Source of the DNA: Clostridia bacterium
GTDB lineage: Bacteria > Bacillota > Clostridia > Oscillospirales > CAG-272
Direction of reading: 5' to 3'
NCBI GenBank assembly: GCA_017501225.1
Contig: JAFVXH010000010.1
Coordinates: 1 to 64,000, forward strand
DNA: 64,000 nt
In this document: positions 7,519 to 16,516 of the stretch, piece after piece
How positions within the stretch are numbered: position 1 is the stretch's first letter
How the letters are laid out: every line of letters starts with the position of its first letter
Position numbers and translations under genes: made by a program
Notes under the pieces: model-generated
Database searches by the model: none
What the model was told of the DNA's origin: nothing
The model's input: only the letters and a program-made list of their open reading frames with translations

Positions 7519-7913
7519 TTGTATACCTCGCAAATTTTTGCAAGTATTTCTTCGTCTGCCGGGCAAAACTCGTAGTTTGGTATCTCGCTCGGCGTGATCC
7601 ACCTAATATCGTTGTGCTCCAGCTTCTGCGGTTCACCATCGGCAATCGCGGCGTTAAACAAAGTCAGATGCACCGTTAAGTCGGGATACTCATGGACAAC
7701 TTCCATAAAGACATCACCGACGGAAAGAAGAATATTAAGTTCCTCTTTGCACTCGCGAATCAATGCCTGCTCTTTTGTTTCGCCCTGCTCGACCTTGCCA
7801 CCAACAAACTCCCAAAGAAGTCCTCGCGCTTTATGTGCCGGGCGTTGGCAAATCATAAATTTATCGCCCTGCCAGATAAGGGCTGCTACTACTTCTGTTA
7901 TTCTTATTATCAT
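7515..7913 (-). CDS. Nudix hydrolase of the MutT/8-oxo-dGTP type
   Basis: 132 residues with a full Nudix box, GGKVEQGETKEQALIRECKEEL, whose glutamates bind the catalytic metal. The opening (VVAALIWQGDKFMICQRP) and end (RWITPSEIPNYEFCPADEEIL) match the short (deoxy)nucleoside triphosphate pyrophosphohydrolases such as MutT/NudG. It probably removes oxidised or modified nucleotides. First gene of the Nudix-TipAS-rhodanese run, with 4-base and 17-base overlaps. Its ribosome binding site is weak (GAGAAAAG). Confidence 0.88.
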   Translation of the reverse strand: MIIRITEVVAALIWQGDKFMICQRPAHKARGLLWEFVGGKVEQGETKEQALIRECKEELNILLSVGDVFMEVVHEYPDLTVHLTLFNAAIADGEPQKLEHNDIRWITPSEIPNYEFCPADEEILAKICEVYK

Positions 7914-8083
7914 CTTTTCTCACTTAGACAACTTCCTTTTTATAATATCCTGACTTCGGGCCTCAACCGTATCACTCAAAAGCTGACACAATACATCCCA
8001 ACCGGTTTTTTGTCCATGCCGCGACCTTCATCACTCCGTCGTGCGTCTTTTGAACGATGAAAGCCTGCGGCATGACAGAACGC

Positions 8084-9820
8084 CTATTCAATTTGGCTCG
8101 CCGCTTCGGTGATCTCGTCATTGATGCTTCTCATCTCCGAGATTGGCACCTTAATGACCTGACGGTCGTAGGTCACAAGTCCGTTGATCTCCTCCTCAAC
8201 GTCAGAGACCTGCGTGTATACGCAAGCGCAAAGTCCCTTGGCGATCAGCGGCTTGAGCTTCTCCAGATACAGCTTGCGCAATGCCGCTACGAGCTTCTCC
8301 TCGCTGCGGAATTTTTTATACCCGAACTCCTTGTCCTCGCAGAACACGTGTCCGGACACCCTCATGGAATATCCTCCGAACTCGCTGAGCACCACAGGGC
8401 GGCTGTCCTTTGGGACCTTGAGCGGCGTGTAATAGGTGTGGAGGCTCCTCAAAAGCGTCTTGCCCTCCCCCTGATCGTGCCAACCGCTGACAGAGTCGAT
8501 GACTCTCGTGCTGTCAAGCTCCTGCGTCAGCCTTGTGATCGCGGCGGAATCAAACTGCCCCCATCCCTCATTGAAGGGAACCCAACCGCCGATCGAGGGG
8601 CAGTTAAAGAGGGTGCTCACGGTTTCATGAACGGATTGGATAAATTCCTCTCTTCCCTTCTCATCCTCACGGGCAAAATACCGATAGTCGTTATCCTTAT
8701 GATGGAACCCGAGGAACGGGAACGCGGCGACGTGCGTGAATTGATAATCGCCGCCTCCGTTGACGAAATCCTGCCAAACGACAAGTCCCAGTCTGTCGCA
8801 ATGGTAATACCAGCGCAACGGCTCGATCTTGATATGCTTTCTGATGAAATTAAAGCCCATATCCTTGAGCATCTGCAGCTCGTCGCGGATCGCTCCGTCG
8901 CAGGGATAGGTCAGAAGCCCCTCGGGCCAATAGCCCTGATCGAGCACGCCGTTCAAAAAATAAGGCTTCCCGTTGAGAAGCAGGCGCGGAATCCCCTGCC
9001 CGTCCTTTCCGATCCCAAAGGAGCGGACGCCAAAATAAGAGTGGATCTGATCTCCGCTCTCGGTCTTGATGACAAAATCATAAAGCTTTGGATGCTCGGG
9101 TGACCAAAGCTCAAAATCATAGGAAAGCTCGACCTGCCGATCGGAAAAATCCGCGGAAAGGATCTGCCTCTCTCCGTCAAAAACGCACACCGTCTGTGCC
9201 GATTCGCAATCCGAAAAGAGCTTGACCGTTTTCCTTTGCGCATCGGGGGTGATCTTCAATTCCCTGATATAATCCCGCGGCACGCACTCGATCCAGACGG
9301 TCTGCCAGATGCCGCTCTGCTTTGTGTACCAGATGCCGCCGCGCCTTGAGCTCTGCTTTCCTCTCGCGCCAAAGGATCCCTCCGTGGTGTCGGTCACCTC
9401 AACGTGAATGCGGTTCGTGCCGAGCCTGACAGCCTTGCTGATATCAAAGCAGAAGGGCGTGTATCCCCCTCTGTGAGCTCCGACACGCTCGCCGTTGATC
9501 CAAACGGAGGCCTCCTGATCGACCGCGCCGAAATGAAGCAGCGTCACGTCGCGCATGATCCCCTCATCTATTTCAAATTCTCTTTCATAAACCAGCTTTT
9601 CGTCATCGCCCAGCACAAAGCCGTTTCCGATCCCGCTGCTTTCGGTTTCCGGAGAAAACGGAACCTTGATAAGCAAGGAAAGCGCGGCAGGATTTTCTTC
9701 TCTTTTGCATTTGGCAAAGCTCCACTCCCCGTTCAGACAAAGATAGCTCTCTCGCCGCATCTGCGGTCTTGGATATTCCGAAAGCGGTATACTGCCTATT
9801 TCATATCTTGTTTTCAGCAT
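8084..9820 (-). CDS. Glycoside hydrolase family 2 (beta-galactosidase/glucuronidase-like)
   Basis: 578 residues, cytoplasmic (no signal). The order is the GH2 sugar-binding jelly roll (about 20-180, with NGEWSFAKCK and WINGERVGAHRGGYTPF), a short Ig-like middle (about 185-270) and a TIM barrel (about 275-560). The barrel shows FIRKHIKIEPLRWYYHCDRLGLVVWQD, the acid/base glutamate in PFNEGWGQFD and the likely nucleophile in VVLSEFGG. At 578 residues it is a compact GH2. I start at MLKTRYEIGS (AAAGGAAATT ahead). It lies 14 bases after the MFS porter, so the two form an uptake-and-hydrolysis pair; the linkage and sugar are unknown. Confidence 0.9.
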   Translation of the reverse strand: MLKTRYEIGSIPLSEYPRPQMRRESYLCLNGEWSFAKCKREENPAALSLLIKVPFSPETESSGIGNGFVLGDDEKLVYEREFEIDEGIMRDVTLLHFGAVDQEASVWINGERVGAHRGGYTPFCFDISKAVRLGTNRIHVEVTDTTEGSFGARGKQSSRRGGIWYTKQSGIWQTVWIECVPRDYIRELKITPDAQRKTVKLFSDCESAQTVCVFDGERQILSADFSDRQVELSYDFELWSPEHPKLYDFVIKTESGDQIHSYFGVRSFGIGKDGQGIPRLLLNGKPYFLNGVLDQGYWPEGLLTYPCDGAIRDELQMLKDMGFNFIRKHIKIEPLRWYYHCDRLGLVVWQDFVNGGGDYQFTHVAAFPFLGFHHKDNDYRYFAREDEKGREEFIQSVHETVSTLFNCPSIGGWVPFNEGWGQFDSAAITRLTQELDSTRVIDSVSGWHDQGEGKTLLRSLHTYYTPLKVPKDSRPVVLSEFGGYSMRVSGHVFCEDKEFGYKKFRSEEKLVAALRKLYLEKLKPLIAKGLCACVYTQVSDVEEEINGLVTYDRQVIKVPISEMRSINDEITEAASQIE

Positions 9821-9834
9821 GATCAATTTCCTTT

Positions 9835-11160
9835 TTATCCTTTTTTCTTCGAGATTTTTACCAGAACGGGGATGAGCGCAAACATCAAAAGCGAGAACAG
9901 AGCACCCGCAAGAAAAATTTCGGGCGCGGGGATGTACTGCGTCGTCATCACATCGGCGGAGCCCATGTCGGGGAGCGGAATGTTCATTTTCGCATTGATC
10001 CCGTTTCCGATCATAGGGCCTACGATCATGGGGATCAGGACGCTGAACACCATGCGGACGCCCTGCAGCTTTCCGACATCTCCCGCGGGGGTATAATCTC
10101 TGACAAGCGAGCCGCAAAGAGCGGAGATCAGGATATATCCCGTGATCATAACGAAGCCCGCGATGCCAAAGGTGATAAGGCACGCTGCCTTGTCCATGCC
10201 CTTGGAAAAATACATCCCAAGCAGTCCGACCGAAAAGATCGCCGCCGCAAAATACAGCATGGTATTCTTGTTTTTTCTGTCGGATAGCCTGGTCAGATAG
10301 AGATTGACCGCCGCTCCGAGAATGATGGCCGCTCCGAACACGACGCTGTACTCAAGCACGGAAAATCCGAGGAAGGTTTTCATGTAGATGATGAGATACG
10401 GCATAAAAATCTGGCATGCGATGCCGTAGATCAGCACCAGGCAAAGCGTCAGGTAAAAGGGAGCGTTCCCCTTGATCACGCTTGGCTGAAAGCCGTAAAG
10501 GATATCCCCGAAGCCGCCGCTCCGCTCAAGCGTCGGGCTGTCCTTGAGTCGAAAGATCCCACAGATTCCGCATACGGAGATTACGGCGCCAAGGCAGAGG
10601 AACATCATGGAATATCCGATCATCTCAACGATCATTCCGAATCCGCCCGCGACGATCAGCATCGCCGCCAGAGGCAAAATGGAGAGGACGCCCTCGACCT
10701 TGCCACGGAAGGAGCTTTCCGTATTATCGGTGACCCATGCGTTGAAGCAGGCATCGTTGGCGGTAGAGCCAAAGAGCGTCATCACACAGTCCCCGACCAC
10801 CACTGCGACCAGAGTCACCTGAACCGCCCGATCCAGGCCGCATCCGATCAGCTTCTGGGTAAGCTCGGGGGACAAAAAGCCGAACATTGCCACGGTGATG
10901 CCCCAGATCGTATATCCCCAGGAGATCAGGCTCCTTCGGTTTCCGATCTTGTCGGAAAGCGTTCCCGCCACAAGTGTGGTAAGCGTTGCCACAATCCCAC
11001 TGAGCTGAACCATCAGCGTCACGGTCGAGAGTGACGGCGCAACCGTTTCAAAGACAAACAGATTGAAATACATGTTCTCGACCGACCAGGCGATCTGTCC
11101 GACAAGCCCGAACAAAACGAGAACCAGCCATTCTTTCTTTCCAAATCGTTTTTCGCTCAT
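9835..11160 (-). CDS. MFS sugar/glycoside transporter (SLC45-like)
   Basis: 441 residues with about 12 membrane segments. It starts MSEKRFGKKEWLVLVLFGLVGQIAWSVENMYFN in shortened view, with GAGGTGG 5 bases ahead of this ATG rather than the one four codons upstream. The loop GTLSDKIGNRRS between helices 2 and 3 is the MFS signature, and YLTRLSDRKNKN repeats it in the second half. The sequence type is that of SLC45-like MFS porters found beside glycosidases in Clostridia. Paired with the GH2 gene, it most likely imports the disaccharide or glycoside that GH2 cleaves. Confidence 0.85.
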   Translation of the reverse strand: MSEKRFGKKEWLVLVLFGLVGQIAWSVENMYFNLFVFETVAPSLSTVTLMVQLSGIVATLTTLVAGTLSDKIGNRRSLISWGYTIWGITVAMFGFLSPELTQKLIGCGLDRAVQVTLVAVVVGDCVMTLFGSTANDACFNAWVTDNTESSFRGKVEGVLSILPLAAMLIVAGGFGMIVEMIGYSMMFLCLGAVISVCGICGIFRLKDSPTLERSGGFGDILYGFQPSVIKGNAPFYLTLCLVLIYGIACQIFMPYLIIYMKTFLGFSVLEYSVVFGAAIILGAAVNLYLTRLSDRKNKNTMLYFAAAIFSVGLLGMYFSKGMDKAACLITFGIAGFVMITGYILISALCGSLVRDYTPAGDVGKLQGVRMVFSVLIPMIVGPMIGNGINAKMNIPLPDMGSADVMTTQYIPAPEIFLAGALFSLLMFALIPVLVKISKKKG

Positions 11161-11246
11161 GTTCCACCTCAAATCATGGATTTTGCACTGCGGCGTTCAC
11201 AAAAGATCAAAGTCTCCGAAGGGCAATCGCGGGGTACGTTGAATTC

Positions 11247-11275
11247 ATTATATCATACAAGCAGAGGCATTTCAA
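11247..11275 (-). promoter_or_regulatory. Promoter for the MFS-GH2 operon
   Basis: TTGAAA (11270-11275) and TATAAT (11247-11252), 17-base spacer; leader about 80 bases. Confidence 0.75.
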
Positions 11276-11294
11276 TAAAAATTTCAAAACGGAA

Positions 11295-11332
11295 GCAGCC
11301 GACGAAAACGCGTTTCGCGCTCCGTCGGCTGC
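11295..11332 (-). terminator. Hairpin terminator after the SulP gene
   Basis: GCAGCCGACG (11295-11304) and CGTCGGCTGC (11323-11332), with a GCGCGAAACGCG-type inner stem; a TTTTG and later TTTTTA run follow on the minus strand. Confidence 0.65.
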
Positions 11333-11342
11333 TGTCTTGAAT

Positions 11343-12617
11343 TTATCCTTCCTTGGAGGAAGCCTTTTTCTCCGCAATTTTCTTGATGATCACGATCAGG
11401 TAATGCAATACCAGCGCGACGGCGATCGCCACGACGAGATCAAAAATGACCGTGAGCAGGAACGTAAGCACCAGCACAAGGATATCGTAGAACGGCGCCT
11501 TTTTGCAGATCGCCACGAAATGCCGCCATTCGCTCATATTGTACGCGACCATAAAGAGCACTGCCGCGATGACGGGCATCGGGATCCATGCCGCGCAGGG
11601 CATAAACACGACCAGCACGAAAAGCAGGATCACTGCGTGCACCATGCCCGATATCGGCGAGCGTCCGCCGTTCTTGACGTTCGCGGCGGTACGCGCGATC
11701 GCACCGGTTGCGGGGATCCCCCCAAAGAGTGCCGAGCAGATGTTTCCCGCACCCTGCGCGATCAGCTCGGTATTCGAATAGTGCGTATCATCGATCATCT
11801 TATCCGAAACGACGCAGGAAAGCAGGGACTCGATCGCGGCGAGGATCGCGATGGTGAAGGCGCTGGGGATCAGCGCAATGACTCGCTCCGTGCTAAAAGT
11901 CGGAAGCGTAAACGTGGGAAGCGAGGAGCTGATCGTATAAAGGTCACCAATCGTATTCACGTTCAGTCCGATCAGCGCTACGGCTCCCGTCAAAGCGATC
12001 ACCGCGATCAGTGCCCCCGGGATCTTTTTGCTGACACGCGGCCACAGGATCAGGATCGCGAGCGCGACAAGTCCCACTCCGAGCGCCCAGGGATTGAACG
12101 TGGTGATGGATTTTGCGATCGCCTCGACCTTTTCGATCGCTTCAATGGCATGGGTTCCGGGCGCAAAGGTCAGTCCCAGAAAATCCTTGATCTGCCCGAT
12201 CACAATCGTAACCGCGATGCCCGAGGTGAATCCCACGGTAACGGTTTCGGGAATGTATTTGATCAGCGTGCCGAGTCGCAAAAGCCCCATCAGGATCAGG
12301 ATCGCCCCCGCCATCAAAGTCGCTAAGGCAAGTCCGTCGATGCCGTGCTGTGCAACGATGCCCGCGACGATGGTGGCAAATGCCGCCGTAGGCCCCGAAA
12401 TGTTGACTCGGCTGCCGCCGAGAAGCGCGATCACAAATCCCGCTACGATCGCCGTATACAGTCCCTTTTCGGGCGACACTCCCGAAGCGATCGCAAGCGC
12501 GATGGAAAGCGGAAGTGCGATGATCGCCACGATCAGTCCTGCGACAAGATCGGAAACCAGCTGCTTTTTGGAATAACTCTTGAATACCTCGATGATTTTT
12601 GGTTGAAAGAAATTCAT
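11343..12617 (-). CDS. SulP-family anion transporter lacking the STAS domain
   Basis: 424 residues forming a 12- to 14-helix SLC26/SulP transport core. Landmarks are AGLIVAIIALPLSIALAIASG (helix 1 region), the SGPTAAFATIVAG binding-site loop, and GGIPATGAIARTAANVKNGGRSP before the second half. The protein ends KKIAEKKASSKEG right after the last helix; the cytoplasmic STAS domain (about 100-130 residues) of most family members is missing. No STAS gene follows; the frame ends before a terminator. Substrate could be sulfate, bicarbonate or a dicarboxylate. AAAAGGAC precedes the ATG. Confidence 0.88.
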   Translation of the reverse strand: MNFFQPKIIEVFKSYSKKQLVSDLVAGLIVAIIALPLSIALAIASGVSPEKGLYTAIVAGFVIALLGGSRVNISGPTAAFATIVAGIVAQHGIDGLALATLMAGAILILMGLLRLGTLIKYIPETVTVGFTSGIAVTIVIGQIKDFLGLTFAPGTHAIEAIEKVEAIAKSITTFNPWALGVGLVALAILILWPRVSKKIPGALIAVIALTGAVALIGLNVNTIGDLYTISSSLPTFTLPTFSTERVIALIPSAFTIAILAAIESLLSCVVSDKMIDDTHYSNTELIAQGAGNICSALFGGIPATGAIARTAANVKNGGRSPISGMVHAVILLFVLVVFMPCAAWIPMPVIAAVLFMVAYNMSEWRHFVAICKKAPFYDILVLVLTFLLTVIFDLVVAIAVALVLHYLIVIIKKIAEKKASSKEG

Positions 12618-12665
12618 AATGTGTCCTTTTTTCTATTTGCGGTCGTTTTTTACTTGCAAGAATAC

Positions 12666-12694
12666 ATTTTACACCCTTTTGTGGAAAATCTCAA
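12666..12694 (-). promoter_or_regulatory. Promoter for the SulP gene
   Basis: TTGAGA (12689-12694) and TAAAAT (12666-12671), 17-base spacer. Confidence 0.6.
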
Positions 12695-12776
12695 TATTTT
12701 TTCGAAAAAAACTTATTATTTTTTCCGTCATCCAAGCTTCCTTTTCGGCCTTCGGCAGTTATTTTTTTCGTACGTA

Positions 12777-12805
12777 TTGACAAACCGTTAAAAACAGTGT
12801 AAAAT
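12777..12805 (+). promoter_or_regulatory. Promoter for the lipoprotein-apbE unit
   Basis: TTGACA (12777-12782) and TAAAAT (12800-12805), 17-base spacer, about 47 bases ahead of the lipoprotein start. Confidence 0.8.
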
Positions 12806-12858
12806 ATATTGGATACAGTTAAAAATAAAAACAAATCGGAAAAGGAGACGCGAAAACC

Positions 12859-13785
12859 ATGAAAAAGATCATTTCCCTGCTTCTCGTGATCGTTGCCGTA
12901 GCAACCGTGCTCGTTGCCTGCAACGCTCCCGCCACCGAAAAAGAGTATACCCTTGCAATCGGTGTCGCCGTAACCCCCAATACCGCGGCCGCTAAGGTCA
13001 GCGAAACCGTTGCCGCCATCGTAACCGATGCGGACGGCAAAATCGTTCTTTGCAGATTCGACTGCATCGAATATGCCGCTCTTGACAGAAGCGGCGCATT
13101 CAACGCAACCGCTCCCACCTCCAAGGCCGCTCAGGGCGACGCATACGATTCCTACCAGCCCATGCCCGCAGGCCGTTGGTACGCGCAGGTCGACGCGCTT
13201 GCCTCTCACATCAAGGGCATGACGCAGGCAGAGGTCGCCGCAATCGCGCTTGACGGCGGTGTTGTGACCAATGCAGAGCTGAAGGCACAGTGCTCGATCA
13301 ACGTCACCGACCTTCTCAAGGCAGTTGACAAGGCATTCTCCAGCCAATACACCACCAGTTTCAAGACCACTGCCGAGGCTCTCACCGCAGGCATCGCCGC
13401 GACCGCGTCCGTCAAGGACACCGCGACCGATGACGTTCAGAACGCAACCTTCGCCGTAGACTTTGCGGCTTCCGTTCTGGTAGAGGGCGCAGTCGTTGCC
13501 TCCATCCTTGACTCCGCCGAGGCCGAGCTGAAGGACGTCACCGCCGACGGTGCGGCTGAAATCTCCTTCCCCGGAACCAAGCGCGAGCAGGGCACCAACT
13601 ACGATTCCTACAAGCCCATGGCCGCAGGAACCTGGTACGTTCAGGCTGATGCTTACGCAAAGGCAGCAATCGGCAAGACTGCCGCAGACATCGACACGCT
13701 CGCATCCGAGGGCGTTGCGGGATGTACGATCTACGCAGGCGGCTACAAGCAGGTCGTTGCAGCAGCCGTGAAGGCAGCAAAGTAA
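12859..13785 (+). CDS. Two-repeat lipoprotein upstream of apbE and rnf
   Basis: 308 residues with a lipoprotein signal (MKKIISLLLVIVAVATVLVACN, Cys at 21). The mature part is two copies of a domain of about 130 residues. Parallel segments are GDAYDSYQPMPAGRWYAQVDALA and GTNYDSYKPMAAGTWYVQADAYA, each after a strand pair (FNATAPTSKAAQ and AEISFPGTKREQ). The fold resembles FMN_bind-like lipoproteins such as the PplA type tied to extracellular electron transfer, but I see no S/T-G-A-T/S-x-T flavin attachment motif in either copy. AAGGAG precedes the ATG. Its place before apbE and rnf suggests a redox or ligand-sensing role at the cell surface. Confidence 0.75.
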   Translation: MKKIISLLLVIVAVATVLVACNAPATEKEYTLAIGVAVTPNTAAAKVSETVAAIVTDADGKIVLCRFDCIEYAALDRSGAFNATAPTSKAAQGDAYDSYQPMPAGRWYAQVDALASHIKGMTQAEVAAIALDGGVVTNAELKAQCSINVTDLLKAVDKAFSSQYTTSFKTTAEALTAGIAATASVKDTATDDVQNATFAVDFAASVLVEGAVVASILDSAEAELKDVTADGAAEISFPGTKREQGTNYDSYKPMAAGTWYVQADAYAKAAIGKTAADIDTLASEGVAGCTIYAGGYKQVVAAAVKAAK

Positions 13786-13813
13786 TTGATTCTATTACAA
13801 GCCTCAAGCGCAA

Positions 13814-13841
13814 CAGGGCGGTGTCCGACGATGCCGCCCTG
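13814..13841 (+). terminator. Weak hairpin between lipoprotein and apbE
   Basis: CAGGGCGG (13814-13821) and CCGCCCTG (13834-13841) followed only by CTTTGAT. It probably reduces rather than stops read-through into apbE. Confidence 0.5.
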
Positions 13842-13880
13842 CTTTGATATTCCGATGTGATCAGCAAAGGATCCCTTATT

Positions 13881-14948
13881 ATGAGAGTTTTAAGATCTGT
13901 TTCCCTGCTTGTGTGCGCTTGCCTGATAGCGGGGGCGCTCCTCTCCTGTGCCTCCCCTTCCGGGAAGGAGCCGCAGGAGCCGAAAACGCAAGCCAAATCC
14001 TATTACGAATACTTTGACACGGTTTCTACCGTGCTGTCCTATGCCGGTGACAGCGCGGATACCTTCTATGCCAACTGCGATGCGGTCAGCGAAATTCTGC
14101 AGGAGTATCACCGACTGTTGGACATTTATTACGAACACACGGGCATCAACAACTTAAAGACGGTGAATCGGAATGCGGGGGTTGCCCCCGTCAAGGTCGA
14201 TCGGAAGCTGATCGATTTTCTGCTCTACGCGAAGGAAATATACGCCTTGACAAACGGTGCCACCAATATCGCCATGGGATCGGTATTGAAGCTCTGGCAC
14301 GATGCGCGCGAGAAGGGGATCGACGATCCCCAACACGCGTATCTTCCCTCCGACTCCGACCTTGCAGAGGCCGCAAAGCATACCGATATCAACAGCCTTG
14401 TGATCGATGAAGCGGCGGGGACGGTGTTTTTGACCGATCCCTTGATGCGTCTGGACGTCGGCGCGATCGGAAAAGGGTACGCCACCGAGCGTGCCGCCGA
14501 GCTGCTGATTGCGCGCGGCGTCAGTGCCTACGTTCTGAATATCGGCGGAAATATCCGCGCGATCGGCGCAAAGACCTCCGGCCGCGGTTGGTCTACGGGA
14601 ATCACCAATCCCGACAAGACTGCCGGGAAGGAATTCGTCTGTACGGTGGAGATCAAGGACACCTCTCTTGTCACGTCGGGAGATTACGAACGCTACTTCG
14701 TGGTCGGCGGCGTGCGCTACCACCACATCATCGACCCGAAAACCAATCAACCCGCCGCCTATTTTTCCTCGGTTTCGGTACAGACCAAGGACGGCGGTCT
14801 TGCGGACGCGCTCTCCACGGCGCTGTTCTGCATGAGCTATGAGGAAGGGCTTGCGCTGATCAACGGCATCGGCGGCGTGGAGGTCGTATGGGTCGGCAAG
14901 GACGGCACCGTTAAGCTGACCAATGGGATCACGCGTCCGGAAGGCTAA
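13881..14948 (+). CDS. apbE: FAD:protein FMN transferase
   Basis: 355 residues. Lipoprotein signal with Cys in ALLSCAS (about residue 23), so it acts outside the membrane on exported targets. It covalently attaches FMN from FAD to Thr/Ser residues of proteins such as RnfG and RnfD. Family motifs are YFDTVSTV near the start, GAIGKGYATERAAELL (FAD/Mg site), LNIGGNIRAIG and the carboxy-terminal HHIIDPKTNQPA and DALSTALFCM. I take the ATG at 13881 because AAGGATC precedes it and it opens the signal. It is directly upstream of the rnf operon whose subunits it modifies. Confidence 0.95.
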   Translation: MRVLRSVSLLVCACLIAGALLSCASPSGKEPQEPKTQAKSYYEYFDTVSTVLSYAGDSADTFYANCDAVSEILQEYHRLLDIYYEHTGINNLKTVNRNAGVAPVKVDRKLIDFLLYAKEIYALTNGATNIAMGSVLKLWHDAREKGIDDPQHAYLPSDSDLAEAAKHTDINSLVIDEAAGTVFLTDPLMRLDVGAIGKGYATERAAELLIARGVSAYVLNIGGNIRAIGAKTSGRGWSTGITNPDKTAGKEFVCTVEIKDTSLVTSGDYERYFVVGGVRYHHIIDPKTNQPAAYFSSVSVQTKDGGLADALSTALFCMSYEEGLALINGIGGVEVVWVGKDGTVKLTNGITRPEG

Positions 14949-14973
14949 ATTTGAAAATATTTACACAATCAAG

Positions 14974-15003
14974 ATGCGCTCGGATTATTGACATCGAGCG
15001 CAT
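14974..15003 (+). terminator. Hairpin after apbE, enclosing the rnf -35 box
   Basis: ATGCGCTCG (14974-14982) pairs with CGAGCGCAT (14995-15003), followed by TTTTG. The 12-base loop contains the TTGACA of the next promoter. It serves either as the apbE terminator or as a palindromic operator. Confidence 0.65.
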
Positions 15004-15016
15004 TTTGTTGTATAAT
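14988..15016 (+). promoter_or_regulatory. Perfect promoter for the rnf operon
   Basis: TTGACA (14988-14993) and TATAAT (15011-15016), 17-base spacer. The leader to rnfC is about 145 bases and I see no known riboswitch in it. Confidence 0.85.
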
Positions 15017-15165
15017 TATATTATATTGGGTATTTTGAGCGTATTTATTGGTGATTTTGATGTTTTTTTAACAAAGAATCCCCCCTTTTGCATTCATTAC
15101 CCGCATGGATCAGATCTTCAGTTGTCCGTTCCAAAGCTCTTCAAAAAACAGTAAAGGAATGTATT

Positions 15166-16503
15166 ATGTTCAGATTCAGGTTTTTAGGAAAAACAAAAAT
15201 CCCACACAGAAAAAACACTGCGCACATGGCACCCGTCCGTATGCCGGCGCCCAAAACGGTCTGCATTACCATGGACCAGCATCTCGGTGCACCTGCAACC
15301 CCTGTCGTCAAGGTGGGCGATGAGGTCAAGGTCGGTCAGTTGATCGCAGAGGCAGCCGGTGTGGTTTCCGCACCGATCCACGCTTCGGTTTCGGGCAAGG
15401 TGACAAAAATCGATTCTTACCTGCGCGCAAGCGGCGCGCTTACCACCGCTGTCTGGATCGAGAGCGACGGACTGATGACACCCTGCGAGGGAATCACGCC
15501 TCCTTCGATCACGGATCTTGGGAGCCTGATCGACGCCATCCGCGCTTGCGGTCTTGTCGGACTGGGCGGAGCCGGATTCCCGACTGCCGTGAAATTCGAG
15601 GCGATCCGAAACGGAGCCGTGAACACCATCATACTCAACGGTGCGGAGTGTGAGCCCTATCTGACCTCCGACGCCCGTACCATGCTGGATCACTCCGATC
15701 TTATGCGCGAAGGAGTCGCTCTGCTTCAGAGGGTTCTCCCCTGCATTGAGCACTACATCATCGGAATTGAGAAAAACAAGCCCGATTGCATCGCGGAAAT
15801 GAAACGCGTGTTTGAAGGCGACGACTCGGTTTCGATCGCAAAGCTTCCCACCCGTTATCCGCAAGGAGCGGAGAAGATCCTGATCCGCAACACGACGGGA
15901 CTTACCGTTCCCGAAGGAAAGCTCCCTGCCGACGTGGGCGTGATCGTAATGAACGTTACCACGCTTGCAACCCTTGCAAAATACGCAAAGACAGGTATGC
16001 CTCTCGTTGAGAAATGCGTGACCGTCGACGGCAGTGGCGTCAACGAGCCGAAAAACGTCATCGCTCCCATCGGATCCTCCGTCGCCGATATCATCGCCTT
16101 TGCAGGCGGATTCCGAGAGGAGATCGGCAAGATCATTCTCGGCGGTCCTATGACCGGCCGCGCGGTATATTCGACAGACGAGCCGATTGCAAAAACCACC
16201 GGCGCCGTTCTTGCGTTTGCCCCCAAGGATGCCAAGCAGCCGGAAATCACGCATTGCCTTCACTGCGGCAAGTGCATTGATACTTGCCCGAACAATCTCA
16301 ACGTCCCCGCATTCGCGCTCGCACTGAAGCTGGACAGCAAGGACGACCAGATCAAGGTTCTCGAGGATAGCCGCGTCAATCTTTGCATCGAGTGTGGCTC
16401 ATGCGCTTACGTTTGCCCCGCCAACCGTCCGCTGACGGAGGGCATCCGAATCGCGAAGACAGCCTTGAGAGAGAACAAAGCGCACAAGGCGACGTTAAAG
16501 TAA
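15166..16503 (+). CDS. rnfC: Ion-translocating ferredoxin:NAD+ oxidoreductase subunit C
   Basis: 445 residues. RnfC is the peripheral subunit that docks NAD(H). It shows the RnfC barrel-sandwich start (VKVGDEVKVGQLIAEAAG), the glycine-rich GLVGLGGAGFPTAVK nucleotide/flavin site near residue 130, a SLBB region and two [4Fe-4S] ferredoxin motifs near the end, CLHCGKCIDTCPNN and CIECGSCAYVCPAN. I start at MFRFRFLGK (AAAGGAAT ahead). It opens rnfCDGEAB, the usual Clostridia order, with 13 bases to rnfD. The complex moves electrons from reduced ferredoxin to NAD+ and exports Na+ or H+. Confidence 0.97.
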   Translation: MFRFRFLGKTKIPHRKNTAHMAPVRMPAPKTVCITMDQHLGAPATPVVKVGDEVKVGQLIAEAAGVVSAPIHASVSGKVTKIDSYLRASGALTTAVWIESDGLMTPCEGITPPSITDLGSLIDAIRACGLVGLGGAGFPTAVKFEAIRNGAVNTIILNGAECEPYLTSDARTMLDHSDLMREGVALLQRVLPCIEHYIIGIEKNKPDCIAEMKRVFEGDDSVSIAKLPTRYPQGAEKILIRNTTGLTVPEGKLPADVGVIVMNVTTLATLAKYAKTGMPLVEKCVTVDGSGVNEPKNVIAPIGSSVADIIAFAGGFREEIGKIILGGPMTGRAVYSTDEPIAKTTGAVLAFAPKDAKQPEITHCLHCGKCIDTCPNNLNVPAFALALKLDSKDDQIKVLEDSRVNLCIECGSCAYVCPANRPLTEGIRIAKTALRENKAHKATLK

Positions 16504-16516
16504 AGGAGAAACGGAA

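Noticed and set aside
12859..13785. Covalent flavin sites in the two-repeat lipoprotein
   Set aside because: No S/T-G-A-T/S-x-T motif in either repeat, so I do not call it an ApbE substrate.
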